A DNA stretch of 18,260 bases from JAYXXU01 sp049301135 (GCA_049301135.1 JBAQKP010000324.1:1-18260), one strand, 5' to 3'. Counted from the stretch's first letter, positions 6,994 through 13,695 are shown. Numbers and translations: made by a program. The notes: generated by a model from the sequence alone, not told the origin.

Positions 6994-7575
6994 TTAAACT
7001 AAAATAGGTGGCGCACGGCTTTGTGGAATCAAACCACGCAATGAACTGAGTGCGTGGTTTGTCGTATTTGAAAAATCTGCCTGAGCCAAATCAAAAAATG
7101 CAACGGCTTGCAACTGCGCTTCTGGCACAGGCGGCAACACCGAATGACCAATCAACAAACAGAATCCGCATTGCGCGCTATCCATCGCATGATGATTGGT
7201 TGTGGTTGCACTGTCTGCCGTGTGGGGCGGCGCAGTGCTCGGTGGAGTCAGATGGTCTTGGGTAATCAGTTGTTTTTTATTTTTTTTATTGGTGTTGTGC
7301 TGGCTGTGATGTGCATGCGGATCATTTGCGCGATTTGCCTGAGTAGATGCATGCAGCAGATGCATTGCATGTTCAGCATCACCATGTGACTGATCGTTAG
7401 CATAGTCATGTGGCGCATGCGCAAGTGCTGCTGCCGCGACCACATCGGCGAGTTGTACACAGACCCCATGACCGACCGACACTTGATCAGAAAAAATCGG
7501 CGTCAAAAACACCGAGATCTGCATCAGCCATGCGGCCAATGCAAACCAAATGCCGGTGCGTTTGATTGTGCTCAA
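6994..7575 (-). CDS. His-rich DUF2946-family membrane protein
   Basis: A 193-residue protein with one N-terminal hydrophobic segment (about 8-28), a long polar middle and a C-terminal segment QCGFCLLIGHSVLPP, ending in SRAPP. The C-x-x-C near the end and the terminal R-x-P-P are features I associate with DUF2946, a family often found by copper genes. It carries 17 His, mostly between residues 53 and 129 (HAHH, HH, EHAMHLLH), far more and longer than a usual ~120-residue member. I take TTG at 7575 as the start: the frame is closed by TGA just upstream, and GAGG lies 7 nt before the TTG. It is the first gene of the copper run, 94 bp before mbnP. A role in metal binding or sensing in the envelope is inference. 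The Lys/Asn-rich insert at 94-101 is encoded by A-rich codons. Confidence 0.75.
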   Translation of the reverse strand: MSTIKRTGIWFALAAWLMQISVFLTPIFSDQVSVGHGVCVQLADVVAAAALAHAPHDYANDQSHGDAEHAMHLLHASTQANRANDPHAHHSQHNTNKKNKKQLITQDHLTPPSTAPPHTADSATTTNHHAMDSAQCGFCLLIGHSVLPPVPEAQLQAVAFFDLAQADFSNTTNHALSSLRGLIPQSRAPPILV

Positions 7576-7589
7576 CGATTTGCCTCATG

Positions 7590-7609
7590 CTGATATGGAT
7601 TAATATCAG
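7590..7609. promoter_or_regulatory. 20-bp palindrome before the DUF2946 gene
   Basis: Arms CTGATAT and ATATCAG are perfect inverted repeats separated by GGATTA. The site is 14 bp upstream of the TTG start and downstream of the predicted promoter, a usual place for a repressor operator. It contains ATTAATAT (7599-7606), the same 8-mer found in both arms of the repeat before mbnP and as ATATTAAT at 7636-7643. Which regulator binds, if any, is unknown. Confidence 0.45.
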
Positions 7610-7632
7610 TTCAGCCCAGATTAAAAATCAGC

Positions 7633-7659
7633 GCTATATTAATAGATTATGAATGTCAA
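7633..7659 (-). promoter_or_regulatory. Sigma70-like promoter for the copper locus
   Basis: On the minus strand a perfect -35 box TTGACA (7654-7659) is followed after 15 bp by TATAGC (7633-7638); the spacing is short, and other A/T-rich hexamers nearby could serve as the -10. It lies about 60 bp upstream of the TTG start of the DUF2946 gene and would drive the whole leftward run. An ATATTAAT copy (7636-7643) overlaps the -10/spacer, where a regulator could block or assist polymerase. Confidence 0.5.
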
Positions 7660-7902
7660 ATCTAGTCATACAAAATCAGCAGTTCGTGCACAGGTGATGG
7701 CGTGTGGTTTAACCGGTGATTGGGTACGCCATCTCGTACATGATTTGAGGTTGATTTTTTAGCGATCGAACCGGCGAGTGGTAATGACGGCGCTGGTATT
7801 AGGCTCTATACTGCCGACAGTCTGGCCTTTGATGCTGACCAAAATAAACACCTGCTGCACGATGTTGCGGCCAATGCAGGTGCACCGATAACGCTCCGCT
7901 GA
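7649..7902 (+). pseudogene. Small open frame interrupted at a T6 run
   Basis: Two short open frames adjoin. The first starts at ATG 7649 and ends at TAG 7760-7762 (37 residues, starting MNVKSSHTKS). The second is open from 7744 to TGA 7900-7902 and has no start codon of its own; it reads LAIEPASGNDGAGIRLYTAD and on to a C-terminal AANAGAPITLR. They meet exactly at TTTTTT (7755-7760): reading one base back there, ATT TTT then TTA GCG, joins them into one 84-residue product. This suggests loss of one T in a homopolymer (mutation or sequencing error) or ribosomal slippage. The codons of the second part look gene-like. There is no ribosome binding site before ATG 7649, although a TATATT 8 nt upstream could allow a leaderless transcript. 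The stop overlaps the desaturase's ribosome site. I recognise no family, and it may be chance. Confidence 0.3.
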
Positions 7903-7912
7903 GGATCATCCC

Positions 7913-9061
7913 ATGAATATGCCCGTCAACCCGTATACCGTCACGCGCAGTCGCACGCTCTCCGCCGATGAGCTGGCGGCGTTTGGTGCGGCAATCGATC
8001 AACTCTATCAACGTACCCGTGCCGATCTGGGGCAACGCGACGCCGAATATGTCTATCGGGTGCGTAATTTTGTACGGCATAGCGAAATCGCTGGCCGAGC
8101 GCTGTTGATGTTTGCCGGTTGGTTGCCACCGGCATGGCTGACCGGCACGACGTTGCTGGGTTTGTCCAAGATCGTCGAAAACATGGAGCTTGGCCATAAT
8201 GTCATGCACGGTCAATATGACTGGATGAATGAACCGAGCTTGATGGGCGCAGGCTATGATTGGGACAATGTCTGCGCGGGCAACGCATGGAAACACACGC
8301 ATAACTACGAACATCACACCTATACCAATATCATCGGCAAAGACCGTGATCTCGGCTATGGCACGCTACGGATCAGCGAAAAACAACGCTGGTATCCACA
8401 GCATCGCTACAACTTATTGTTTACTGCTGCGTTGGCGGTCGGGTTTGAGTGGTTTGTTGGGGTGCATGATCTGCAACTGGATCGCTACATTATCGGTAAG
8501 CGCAAGTGGAAAGATCTGACTAAAACAGTCGAGTGGCAGGAATTTGTCCTGAAAGCCCGTCGCCAAGTGATCAAAGATTATGTGTTTTTCCCAGCAATTG
8601 CGACTGTCAATGCGGTGCCAGTACTAGCGGGTAACGTGACCGCTAATCTGATGCGTAATGTCTGGGCGTGGGCGATTATTTTTTGTGGACATTTTACCGA
8701 AGAAGTCGAAGTATTCGAGGACAAAGGCGAAGCCGAAACGCGTGCCGAATGGTATGTGCGGCAGATTCGTGGTTCGAGCAATATTCGTGGCGGTCGCTTG
8801 CTGAATTTTTTTAGCGGCAATCTCAGTCACCAGATTGAGCATCATTTATTTCCTGATATTCCCGCCAATCGCTACAAGGAGCTTGCGCCTGAAATTCGGG
8901 CGTTATGTGCGCAATATGGTCAGCACTACAGTACCGGCACATTTAGTCAGCAACTGCGTGGTGTATTGACGCGGCTTGCTCTGATGTCGTTACCCGATCA
9001 AAAGCGCAGTCAGCTTGAGTTGCGTGTACATCGGGTCAAGCGTTGGTTTAAACGTGCCTAA
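7913..9061 (+). CDS. Membrane fatty acid desaturase (DesA3-like)
   Basis: Integral-membrane di-iron acyl desaturase of 382 residues, introducing a cis double bond into acyl-CoA or acyl-lipid chains. All three histidine boxes are present: HNVMH (95-99), HNYEHH (130-135) and HQIEHH (306-311), plus His260 in CGHFTEE, a usual extra ligand. Hydrophobic stretches near 62-85, 168-185 and 223-258 would hold the catalytic domain in the inner membrane with the His boxes on the cytoplasmic face. The pattern resembles the DesA3/linoleoyl-CoA-type FADS group. GAGGA at 7901-7905 lies 7 nt before the ATG, fixing the start; the next Met is two codons on. These enzymes usually need a ferredoxin reductase partner; none is beside it, so electrons must come from elsewhere. 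The following hairpins suggest it is monocistronic. The exact double-bond position cannot be told. Confidence 0.93.
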   Translation: MNMPVNPYTVTRSRTLSADELAAFGAAIDQLYQRTRADLGQRDAEYVYRVRNFVRHSEIAGRALLMFAGWLPPAWLTGTTLLGLSKIVENMELGHNVMHGQYDWMNEPSLMGAGYDWDNVCAGNAWKHTHNYEHHTYTNIIGKDRDLGYGTLRISEKQRWYPQHRYNLLFTAALAVGFEWFVGVHDLQLDRYIIGKRKWKDLTKTVEWQEFVLKARRQVIKDYVFFPAIATVNAVPVLAGNVTANLMRNVWAWAIIFCGHFTEEVEVFEDKGEAETRAEWYVRQIRGSSNIRGGRLLNFFSGNLSHQIEHHLFPDIPANRYKELAPEIRALCAQYGQHYSTGTFSQQLRGVLTRLALMSLPDQKRSQLELRVHRVKRWFKRA

Positions 9062-9102
9062 CCGTTCCATTCATGCCTGTAAAGGACGAACAGATTGGTC
9101 AT

Positions 9103-9129
9103 GGGTGACTTATTGACTCCAAGTCATCC
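9103..9129 (+). terminator. First hairpin after the desaturase gene
   Basis: GGGTGACTT (9103-9111) pairs with AAGTCATCC (9121-9129) through nine base pairs including one G-U, with a 9-nt loop, 42 bp after the desaturase stop. No T run follows, so on its own it is a weak terminator; it may protect the 3' end or work together with the stronger hairpin 15 bp downstream. Confidence 0.35.
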
Positions 9130-9143
9130 AACGATCAATACCG

Positions 9144-9169
9144 CAAAAACGTCACGGATGACGTTTTTG
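9144..9169. terminator. Bidirectional intrinsic terminator after the desaturase gene
   Basis: CAAAAACGTCA (9144-9154) and TGACGTTTTTG (9159-9169) form a perfect 11-bp stem with the 4-nt loop CGGA. The five A/T pairs at the base give a T5 run on either strand, so it can end transcription in both directions. It lies 83 bp after the desaturase stop and 115 bp before pgsA, separating the two units. Confidence 0.75.
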
Positions 9170-9283
9170 ATCTTGAGCTTCACGTTGCATCGGGCGACTG
9201 TATCCGCCAAAGCGTATCGGTTTGGTCATGTGGTCTGTTATGATCGGTGCAAAGGCCAATCGGCTGAAGCAACAGGAGCAGGC

Positions 9284-9868
9284 ATGTCCGGCACGATTTG
9301 GAATATCCCTAACATCCTGACCTTGGCACGGATTGTCCTCATTCCCGTGTTTTTGTTGATTGCCTATTGGCCGCCTGCGATTGGGGTGTACGGGCATGAG
9401 GGAAGTTTATTTCGGCATGGATTGCTGACGGGGTTGTTTATTTTGGCGGCGCTGACCGATTGGCTGGATGGCTATCTGGCACGGGCGCTGAATCAGACCT
9501 CGGCATTTGGGCGGTTTTTAGATCCGGTTGCGGATAAGTTGATGGTGGCGGCAGCGTTGGTGGTGTTGGTGCAGTGGCACCCAAACATCAGTATGGCGTT
9601 TGCGGCGATTGTAATTATTTCGCGCGAGATTACCATTTCAGCGTTGCGCGAGTGGATGGCGGAACTGGGTCAGCGTACTAGTGTGGCAGTGTCTTCTATC
9701 GGCAAGTTAAAGACCACCTTTCAGATGGTGGCGATCAGTGTATTCTTACTCAATTGGCAGGCGATTGAGCCGCTGGCGTATGGACTGTTGTATGCGGCGG
9801 TGTTGCTGACGCTGTGGTCAATGGTGATTTATCTCAAAGCGGCTTGGCCGTATTTAAAGCAGCCTTGA
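9284..9868 (+). CDS. pgsA: CDP-diacylglycerol--glycerol-3-phosphate 3-phosphatidyltransferase
   Basis: Inner-membrane enzyme making phosphatidylglycerophosphate from CDP-diacylglycerol and glycerol 3-phosphate, the committed step to phosphatidylglycerol and cardiolipin. The protein is 194 residues, close to E. coli PgsA. The CDP-alcohol phosphotransferase signature D-x2-D-G-x2-A-R-x8-G-x3-D-x3-D is complete: Asp59, Asp62, Gly63, Ala66, Arg67, Gly76, Asp80, Asp84. The N-terminal IWNIPNILTLARIVLIPVF is typical of PgsA. Five to six hydrophobic segments follow. I start at ATG 9284, with AGGAG (9274-9278) 5 nt upstream; the frame runs open back to 9095, but that part does not resemble the family and crosses the terminator hairpin. 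The stop lies in the loop of a small GCAGCC/GGCTGC hairpin (9859-9876). A convergent gene ends 14 bp beyond. Confidence 0.95.
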   Translation: MSGTIWNIPNILTLARIVLIPVFLLIAYWPPAIGVYGHEGSLFRHGLLTGLFILAALTDWLDGYLARALNQTSAFGRFLDPVADKLMVAAALVVLVQWHPNISMAFAAIVIISREITISALREWMAELGQRTSVAVSSIGKLKTTFQMVAISVFLLNWQAIEPLAYGLLYAAVLLTLWSMVIYLKAAWPYLKQP

Positions 9869-9882
9869 GTGGCTGCTGCATC

Positions 9883-10296
9883 CTAGGACTTATTGACTTC
9901 TATCAGCTTTGAGTGCTCAGATAGGGTGGGAGTCGGTTCGATAAGTCTTAATTTTACAAGCTCTGAACTAACCGCACTTTGGGTGCGCTGTAGTTGGACT
10001 GACATTTGGTTAATAGACATTCCTTGTTTGAACATTGTAATTAAGTCAATTCTTAACTCCTCTGACCAAGGGAGTCCGGCATTTTTTGGTCGCCCTTCTC
10101 TTTGGTTATCTAATTGCTTTTCTTCGAGAGTTTTTTTTGGGTGATTTGGTTGCTTAGTGTGTTCAAGTAAGGCGAATAGCGCTCTAATAATTTCAGCATG
10201 GTTATGAAGACTGCTGTCTGGTAGTTTCTCACCTGTTATCGGATCAATCCCGTTTGCTAATTTTTTCACGATTTCTCTTGCTTGCAGAAGTTGCAC
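9883..10296 (-). CDS. Hypothetical protein with C-terminal HTH-like segment
   Basis: A 137-residue protein I cannot name. The N-terminal part (about 1-47) is helical and contains DPITGEKLPDSS followed by AEIIRALFALLE. A Lys/Gln-rich linker (48-70) leads to a domain at about 74-120: LPWSEELRIDLITMFKQG, then SINQMSVQLQRTQSAVSSELVKLRLI, which looks like a Myb/SANT- or winged-type helix-turn-helix. DNA binding is therefore likely but unproven. The start is GTG at 10296, supported by AAGGGG 7 nt upstream. No signal peptide or membrane segment is seen. Its codons are more A/T-rich than those of its neighbours and it stands alone, convergent with pgsA, which could mean acquisition by transfer or simply weak expression. 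Confidence 0.72.
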   Translation of the reverse strand: MQLLQAREIVKKLANGIDPITGEKLPDSSLHNHAEIIRALFALLEHTKQPNHPKKTLEEKQLDNQREGRPKNAGLPWSEELRIDLITMFKQGMSINQMSVQLQRTQSAVSSELVKLRLIEPTPTLSEHSKLIEVNKS

Positions 10297-10361
10297 TTTT
10301 TATCCCCTTGAATATTAAAAAATAAGCTTGTGTTTATTAAGCCGCAGTCCGCACAGCAGCT

Positions 10362-10391
10362 TTTATAGCATATAGTTAGCACACAACCCAA
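10362..10391 (-). promoter_or_regulatory. Likely promoter of the HTH-like gene
   Basis: On the minus strand TTGGGT (10386-10391), 18 bp, TATAAA (10362-10367) lies about 66 bp upstream of the GTG start at 10296, inside the 111-bp gap after the small membrane protein gene. The -10 box is good, the -35 moderate. It would make the HTH-like gene independent of the ruvX transcript. Confidence 0.45.
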
Positions 10392-10407
10392 GTTTTTTGA
10401 GGGTCAG

Positions 10408-10773
10408 TCAACCTAGCCTTTCTGCCAAAAACATCTGATATTTCTTCAGATTAGACTTCAACACAAATGGAATGCCCAGCCATGCTGCCATGCCAAAATA
10501 ACTATTAAAAATGAGCAAAACCGCCGCTGTGATAAACATCATCAACAACACCTGTGCATTACTAACTCCCAAGCGCACCAGCAAAAAACCACAAAATAAC
10601 GAACACGGAATCGACAGCACAATCAAACCCAGCGGCAGATATTCCAGAGCCATCTCGGTGAAATCGCGTGACACCTCTAAACTGTATAACGTCCCCGTGA
10701 TCACAAACACCAATACCGCCAGATAGACCAGCAGCAAGGCGACACGATTGGTTTTTTCGGCTAAAGCAAGCAT
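10408..10773 (-). CDS. Small four-helix inner-membrane protein
   Basis: A 121-residue protein, mostly hydrophobic, that I do not recognise. Four likely membrane helices lie at about 10-30, 43-65, 67-88 and 90-106, with basic residues after the last helix (KSNLKKYQ), suggesting a cytoplasmic C-terminus. A Cys pair in PCSLFCG (56-62) lies in the second helix region. The ATG at 10773 overlaps the ruvX stop by one base (TAATG), so its translation is probably coupled to ruvX. Function is unknown; the position behind recombination and repair genes may reflect transcription only. Confidence 0.7.
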   Translation of the reverse strand: MLALAEKTNRVALLLVYLAVLVFVITGTLYSLEVSRDFTEMALEYLPLGLIVLSIPCSLFCGFLLVRLGVSNAQVLLMMFITAAVLLIFNSYFGMAAWLGIPFVLKSNLKKYQMFLAERLG

Positions 10774-11261
10774 TAGGGCACTATTCCTTGGGGATCACGA
10801 AACCATGTTTCAGCCAGCAATACAGCGGCCATCGCATCGGCAGAAGGTAGTTTACCACGTCGCGTTTGACCGATTTGCGTCACCCGTTCGCGTGCATCAC
10901 GGGTAGACAGACGTTCATCGACCATCCAGACGGGCAGGTTGGTTTGATGACTTAGACGGCGTGCAAATTTGCGCGCACGGCGTGATAATTCTGACTCACT
11001 GTCATCCATATTTAGCGGTAAACCGACCAAGCACGCCTGCGGCTGCCATTCGCCAATCAGCTTAAGCAGTTGTTCCCAGTTGGGAATGCCGTCTTTCATC
11101 GGTAGCAATGGCAACGGGCTGGCGGTACCCAGTAAGGCTTGGCCAAATGCCACGCCCATCTTCTGACTGCCAAAATCAAACGCCATCACTCTTTGTGGCT
11201 GATCTGGTCGCTGTGGCTGCGCAGATGGCTGTGCCGAGTCGGTTGCGCCGTCGTCAAGCAT
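10773..11261 (-). CDS. ruvX: Putative Holliday junction resolvase / pre-16S rRNA nuclease
   Basis: YqgF/RuvX-family RNase H-fold nuclease, known for processing the 5' end of 16S rRNA and named a Holliday junction resolvase by fold. It is 162 residues from this start. The fold opens with VMAFDFGSQKMGVAFG, giving the catalytic Asp29; VGLPLNMDD, MVDERLSTRDA and SADAMAAVLL supply the remaining conserved acids. Residues 1-24 are a Gln/Pro-rich extension not usual in the family. I take ATG 11261, which overlaps the end of algH by 8 nt; a TTG two codons earlier is also in frame, and Met26 would give a protein of classic length but has no better ribosome site. The algH-ruvX pair is a conserved gammaproteobacterial arrangement. 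Confidence 0.92.
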   Translation of the reverse strand: MLDDGATDSAQPSAQPQRPDQPQRVMAFDFGSQKMGVAFGQALLGTASPLPLLPMKDGIPNWEQLLKLIGEWQPQACLVGLPLNMDDSESELSRRARKFARRLSHQTNLPVWMVDERLSTRDARERVTQIGQTRRGKLPSADAMAAVLLAETWFRDPQGIVP

Positions 11262-11808
11262 GCCCAATCTCAGGCGATAACCAGTCCATATTCACCCCGA
11301 TTTTGGCCGCAGCAGCGCTCCAGCGTTGTTCATACGGCAGATCAAACAACAACGACATATCCGGCTCACAGATCAGCCAGTCACCGCGATTGATTTCGGC
11401 TTCGAGTTGTCCGGCTGTCCAGCCGGAGTAACCGAGCATGATTTGATAGTTGCCCACGCCCTCATTGTGGGCAATCGCGTCCAAAATATCCTTGCTGGTG
11501 GTCAGGCAGACGTTTTCGCTGACCGCAATCGACGACTGCCAAACCGGATGGCCGGTATGAATCACGAAGCCGACTTCAGGCCGCATTGGGCCACCGTTTA
11601 ATACGGCGTGTGGCGCAACGCTGTCGGCGGTCATTTGCAGATCAAGTAGCAAGTCACGGATTTGTACGGGACTGGGGCGATTGATGATCAGACCCAATGC
11701 GCCCTCGTCATCGTGGCGGGCGATATACACCAAGCTACGCTCAAAAAAATCACCGGTCATCTGCGGTGGCGCGATCAAGCAGCGGTGGGTGAGTGAGGAT
11801 TTTGACAT
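11254..11808 (-). CDS. algH: UPF0301/AlgH (YqgE) family protein
   Basis: Cytoplasmic protein of the YqgE/AlgH family, 184 residues, near the family length. Recognisable blocks are LTHRCLIAPPQM, FERSLVYIARHDDEGALGLIINRP, VLNGGP, GYSGWTAGQLEAEI and NRGDWLI. The molecular function is not established; in Pseudomonas the name comes from alginate regulation. No catalytic motif is evident. I start at ATG 11808: GGAG lies 8 nt upstream, whereas the GTG two codons earlier would be only 2 nt from it. The 78-bp gap after recN may hold its own promoter. The stop overlaps the ruvX start, so the two are translationally coupled. Confidence 0.93.
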   Translation of the reverse strand: MSKSSLTHRCLIAPPQMTGDFFERSLVYIARHDDEGALGLIINRPSPVQIRDLLLDLQMTADSVAPHAVLNGGPMRPEVGFVIHTGHPVWQSSIAVSENVCLTTSKDILDAIAHNEGVGNYQIMLGYSGWTAGQLEAEINRGDWLICEPDMSLLFDLPYEQRWSAAAAKIGVNMDWLSPEIGHA

Positions 11809-11886
11809 GGGCACAGCTCCTCAAAAATCGTATTCAACTCTGATTGCAGGCGAAGATAGCAGTTCAATCAATAGGGCAGGCATGCG

Positions 11887-13548
11887 TCAAGCCTGCACCG
11901 CTTGCCCCAACAGGTGTCGGGCATGGTTGAGGGTGCTTTGATTGATTTCAACCCCGCCTGACATGCGCGCCAGCTCCAGCACGCGCTGTTCTGGATCTAA
12001 GCTGCGGATATGGCTGGCGGTTTGTTCGCCATGCTGTTTTTCGACCAGTAGATGCTGGTGGCCTTGTGCAGCGACTTGCGGCTGGTGGGTGATACAGACG
12101 ATCTGCACTTGCTCGCCCAGTTTACGCAACAGCCGACCGACGATTTCTGCCGTACCGCCACTAATCCCCACATCCACCTCATCAAACACCAAGGTCGGTG
12201 CTGCAATATACTCGGCATTCATCACCTGCATCACCAAGGCAATCCGCGACAATTCACCACCAGAAGCGACTTTGGCCATGGCTTGCAGCGGCATACCACG
12301 ATTGGCCGAAAACAGTAGCTCAATCTCGGATAAACCCTGCGCATTCGGCTGGTTTAACGGTTTAAATTGAAATTCAAAGCGGACTTCAGGTAACGCCAAC
12401 GGCCGCACTTGATCGGCCAATTGTGTGGCCAGTTGCGGCGCGATGGCTTGACGGGCGTGATCGAGTGCGGTCGCGTTATCCTGAAAGTTTTGTGCGGCGG
12501 CGCTGACCGCTTCGGCCAGTTGTGCTGCATCGGGTAGGCTAGCGAGTTGATCGAGTTCGGTTTGCCATGCCTGTTGCTGGGCAGAAAGTTCACTCGGCTG
12601 TACGCGATACTTACGCGCCAAACGGTGAAACTCACCCAACTGATGATCGAGTTGTTCGAGTTGTGCCGGATCAAGCTCCTGCGCTTGGGCAAACTGGCGG
12701 AGTCCGGCCACTGCGTCTTGTAGCAAGGCATGTGCGCTCTGCATCAGGTCGTGGCTACTGGCCAGTGCAGGGTCACGGCTGGCTTGGCTTTCGGTGCGGC
12801 GTAATAGACTGCCAAGTTGCTGAATCAAGTTGTCCTCGGATTCGTCCAAACCATCTAGCACGATGGCGGTGTCTTGCATCATCTGGTCAAAGTGGCTCAA
12901 GCGGTCGTGCGTTTGCTCAAGCTGTGCATAATCGAGGCCAGCCAGTGCTTCGAGATCTTCAAGCTGTTGGCTCAGTTGTTGTTCACGGGCAATACGTTGC
13001 GCCTGTTGTTGTTCGATCTGTTGTTGTTGGCGCAGCAGTTTTTGCCAGTCATGATAATGCTGCTGGACTTGCTGTGCCTGCGGTTCGAGTTTGGCCAGTC
13101 GATCCAGCCATTCGCGGGCATAGCTGCTGTGCAGCAGTTGCTGTTGACTGTGCTGGCTGTTCAGTTGCACCAATAACCCGCCGAGCGTGCGCAGGTCCGT
13201 TTGGCTGGCGGGGCGGCCATTGATCCATGCTTTGCTGCGGCCATTGCTTTGGATTACCCGCCGCAAGCGTAAGTCTGGGTCGTCCGGATCGAGCAGCTCT
13301 TGTTGGGTCAGCCATTCTTGTGCGGCCAGATTGCTGCCGATCTCAAAACTCGCAGTTAGATCAGCTTTATCGTGGCCAAAGCGCACCGCCTGCGCATCGA
13401 CTCGTTCACCCAAGCAGGCGGATAGCGCATCGAGCAAGATCGACTTACCTGCGCCGGTTTCGCCGGTCAGTACGCTAAAACCCGCCGCAATCTCTAAGTC
13501 GAGTTGGTCAACGAGTGCAAAATGATTCAGATTTAAACTGGTCAGCAT
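11887..13548 (-). CDS. recN: DNA double-strand break repair ATPase
   Basis: SMC-like ATPase that holds broken DNA ends during recombinational repair; cytoplasmic and nucleoid-bound. It is 553 residues from this start, the length of E. coli RecN. Walker A GETGAGKS is at about 29-36. A Gln- and Leu-rich coiled-coil arm spans roughly 150-350, the ABC signature SGGELSR is at about 429-435, and Walker B VFDEVDVGISG at about 454-464, followed by ITHQPQVAAQG. The N-terminus LTSLNLNHFALVDQLDLEI is typical. I choose ATG 13548 over a TTG three codons upstream, though neither has a strong ribosome site. recN is usually DNA-damage induced; I see no clear LexA-type box upstream, but a 15-bp tandem repeat lies about 120 bp before the start. 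Confidence 0.96.
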   Translation of the reverse strand: MLTSLNLNHFALVDQLDLEIAAGFSVLTGETGAGKSILLDALSACLGERVDAQAVRFGHDKADLTASFEIGSNLAAQEWLTQQELLDPDDPDLRLRRVIQSNGRSKAWINGRPASQTDLRTLGGLLVQLNSQHSQQQLLHSSYAREWLDRLAKLEPQAQQVQQHYHDWQKLLRQQQQIEQQQAQRIAREQQLSQQLEDLEALAGLDYAQLEQTHDRLSHFDQMMQDTAIVLDGLDESEDNLIQQLGSLLRRTESQASRDPALASSHDLMQSAHALLQDAVAGLRQFAQAQELDPAQLEQLDHQLGEFHRLARKYRVQPSELSAQQQAWQTELDQLASLPDAAQLAEAVSAAAQNFQDNATALDHARQAIAPQLATQLADQVRPLALPEVRFEFQFKPLNQPNAQGLSEIELLFSANRGMPLQAMAKVASGGELSRIALVMQVMNAEYIAAPTLVFDEVDVGISGGTAEIVGRLLRKLGEQVQIVCITHQPQVAAQGHQHLLVEKQHGEQTASHIRSLDPEQRVLELARMSGGVEINQSTLNHARHLLGQAVQA

Positions 13549-13665
13549 GAGGAACAAGCCCTACTGTCGATCAACCGATGAATACCGGCATGGTACACCA
13601 GCTCTGCCAGAACCGCGATGATTGAACGCCGCATGCCGGACGGTTTGCGCGATGATCCGACGTAA

Positions 13666-13695
13666 TTGTCAGTGCCTATCTTGTCAGTGCCTATC
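13666..13695. repeat. Perfect 15-bp tandem repeat upstream of recN
   Basis: Two adjoining identical copies of TTGTCAGTGCCTATC (13666-13680, 13681-13695). Read on the minus strand, each unit contributes CTGACAA. The unit length is a multiple of three but no gene is apparent, so it is probably a slippage duplication or a doubled protein-binding site in the recN/ppnP control region. Confidence 0.8.

Noticed and set aside
7271..7290. A-rich mRNA tract in the DUF2946 gene as a frameshift site
   Set aside because: The frame continues normally into the conserved CGFC and RAPP parts, so slippage is not needed.
7799..8317. Minus-strand frame of 172 codons
   Set aside because: Lies antisense to the start of the desaturase, whose His boxes and ribosome site are clear; probably a shadow frame.
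9095..9283. 63-residue N-terminal extension of PgsA
   Set aside because: The family starts at 9284 with a good AGGAG; the extension crosses a strong terminator hairpin and matches nothing.
9859..9876. GCAGCC/GGCTGC hairpin as the pgsA terminator
   Set aside because: Only six pairs, the stop codon lies in the loop and there is no T run; probably incidental.
12567..13223. Plus-strand frame of 218 codons
   Set aside because: Antisense shadow of the recN coiled-coil region, where CAG/CTG-rich codons keep the opposite frame open.
13666..13695. Possible CRISPR-like repeat
   Set aside because: Only two adjoining 15-bp units with no spacers and no cas genes.
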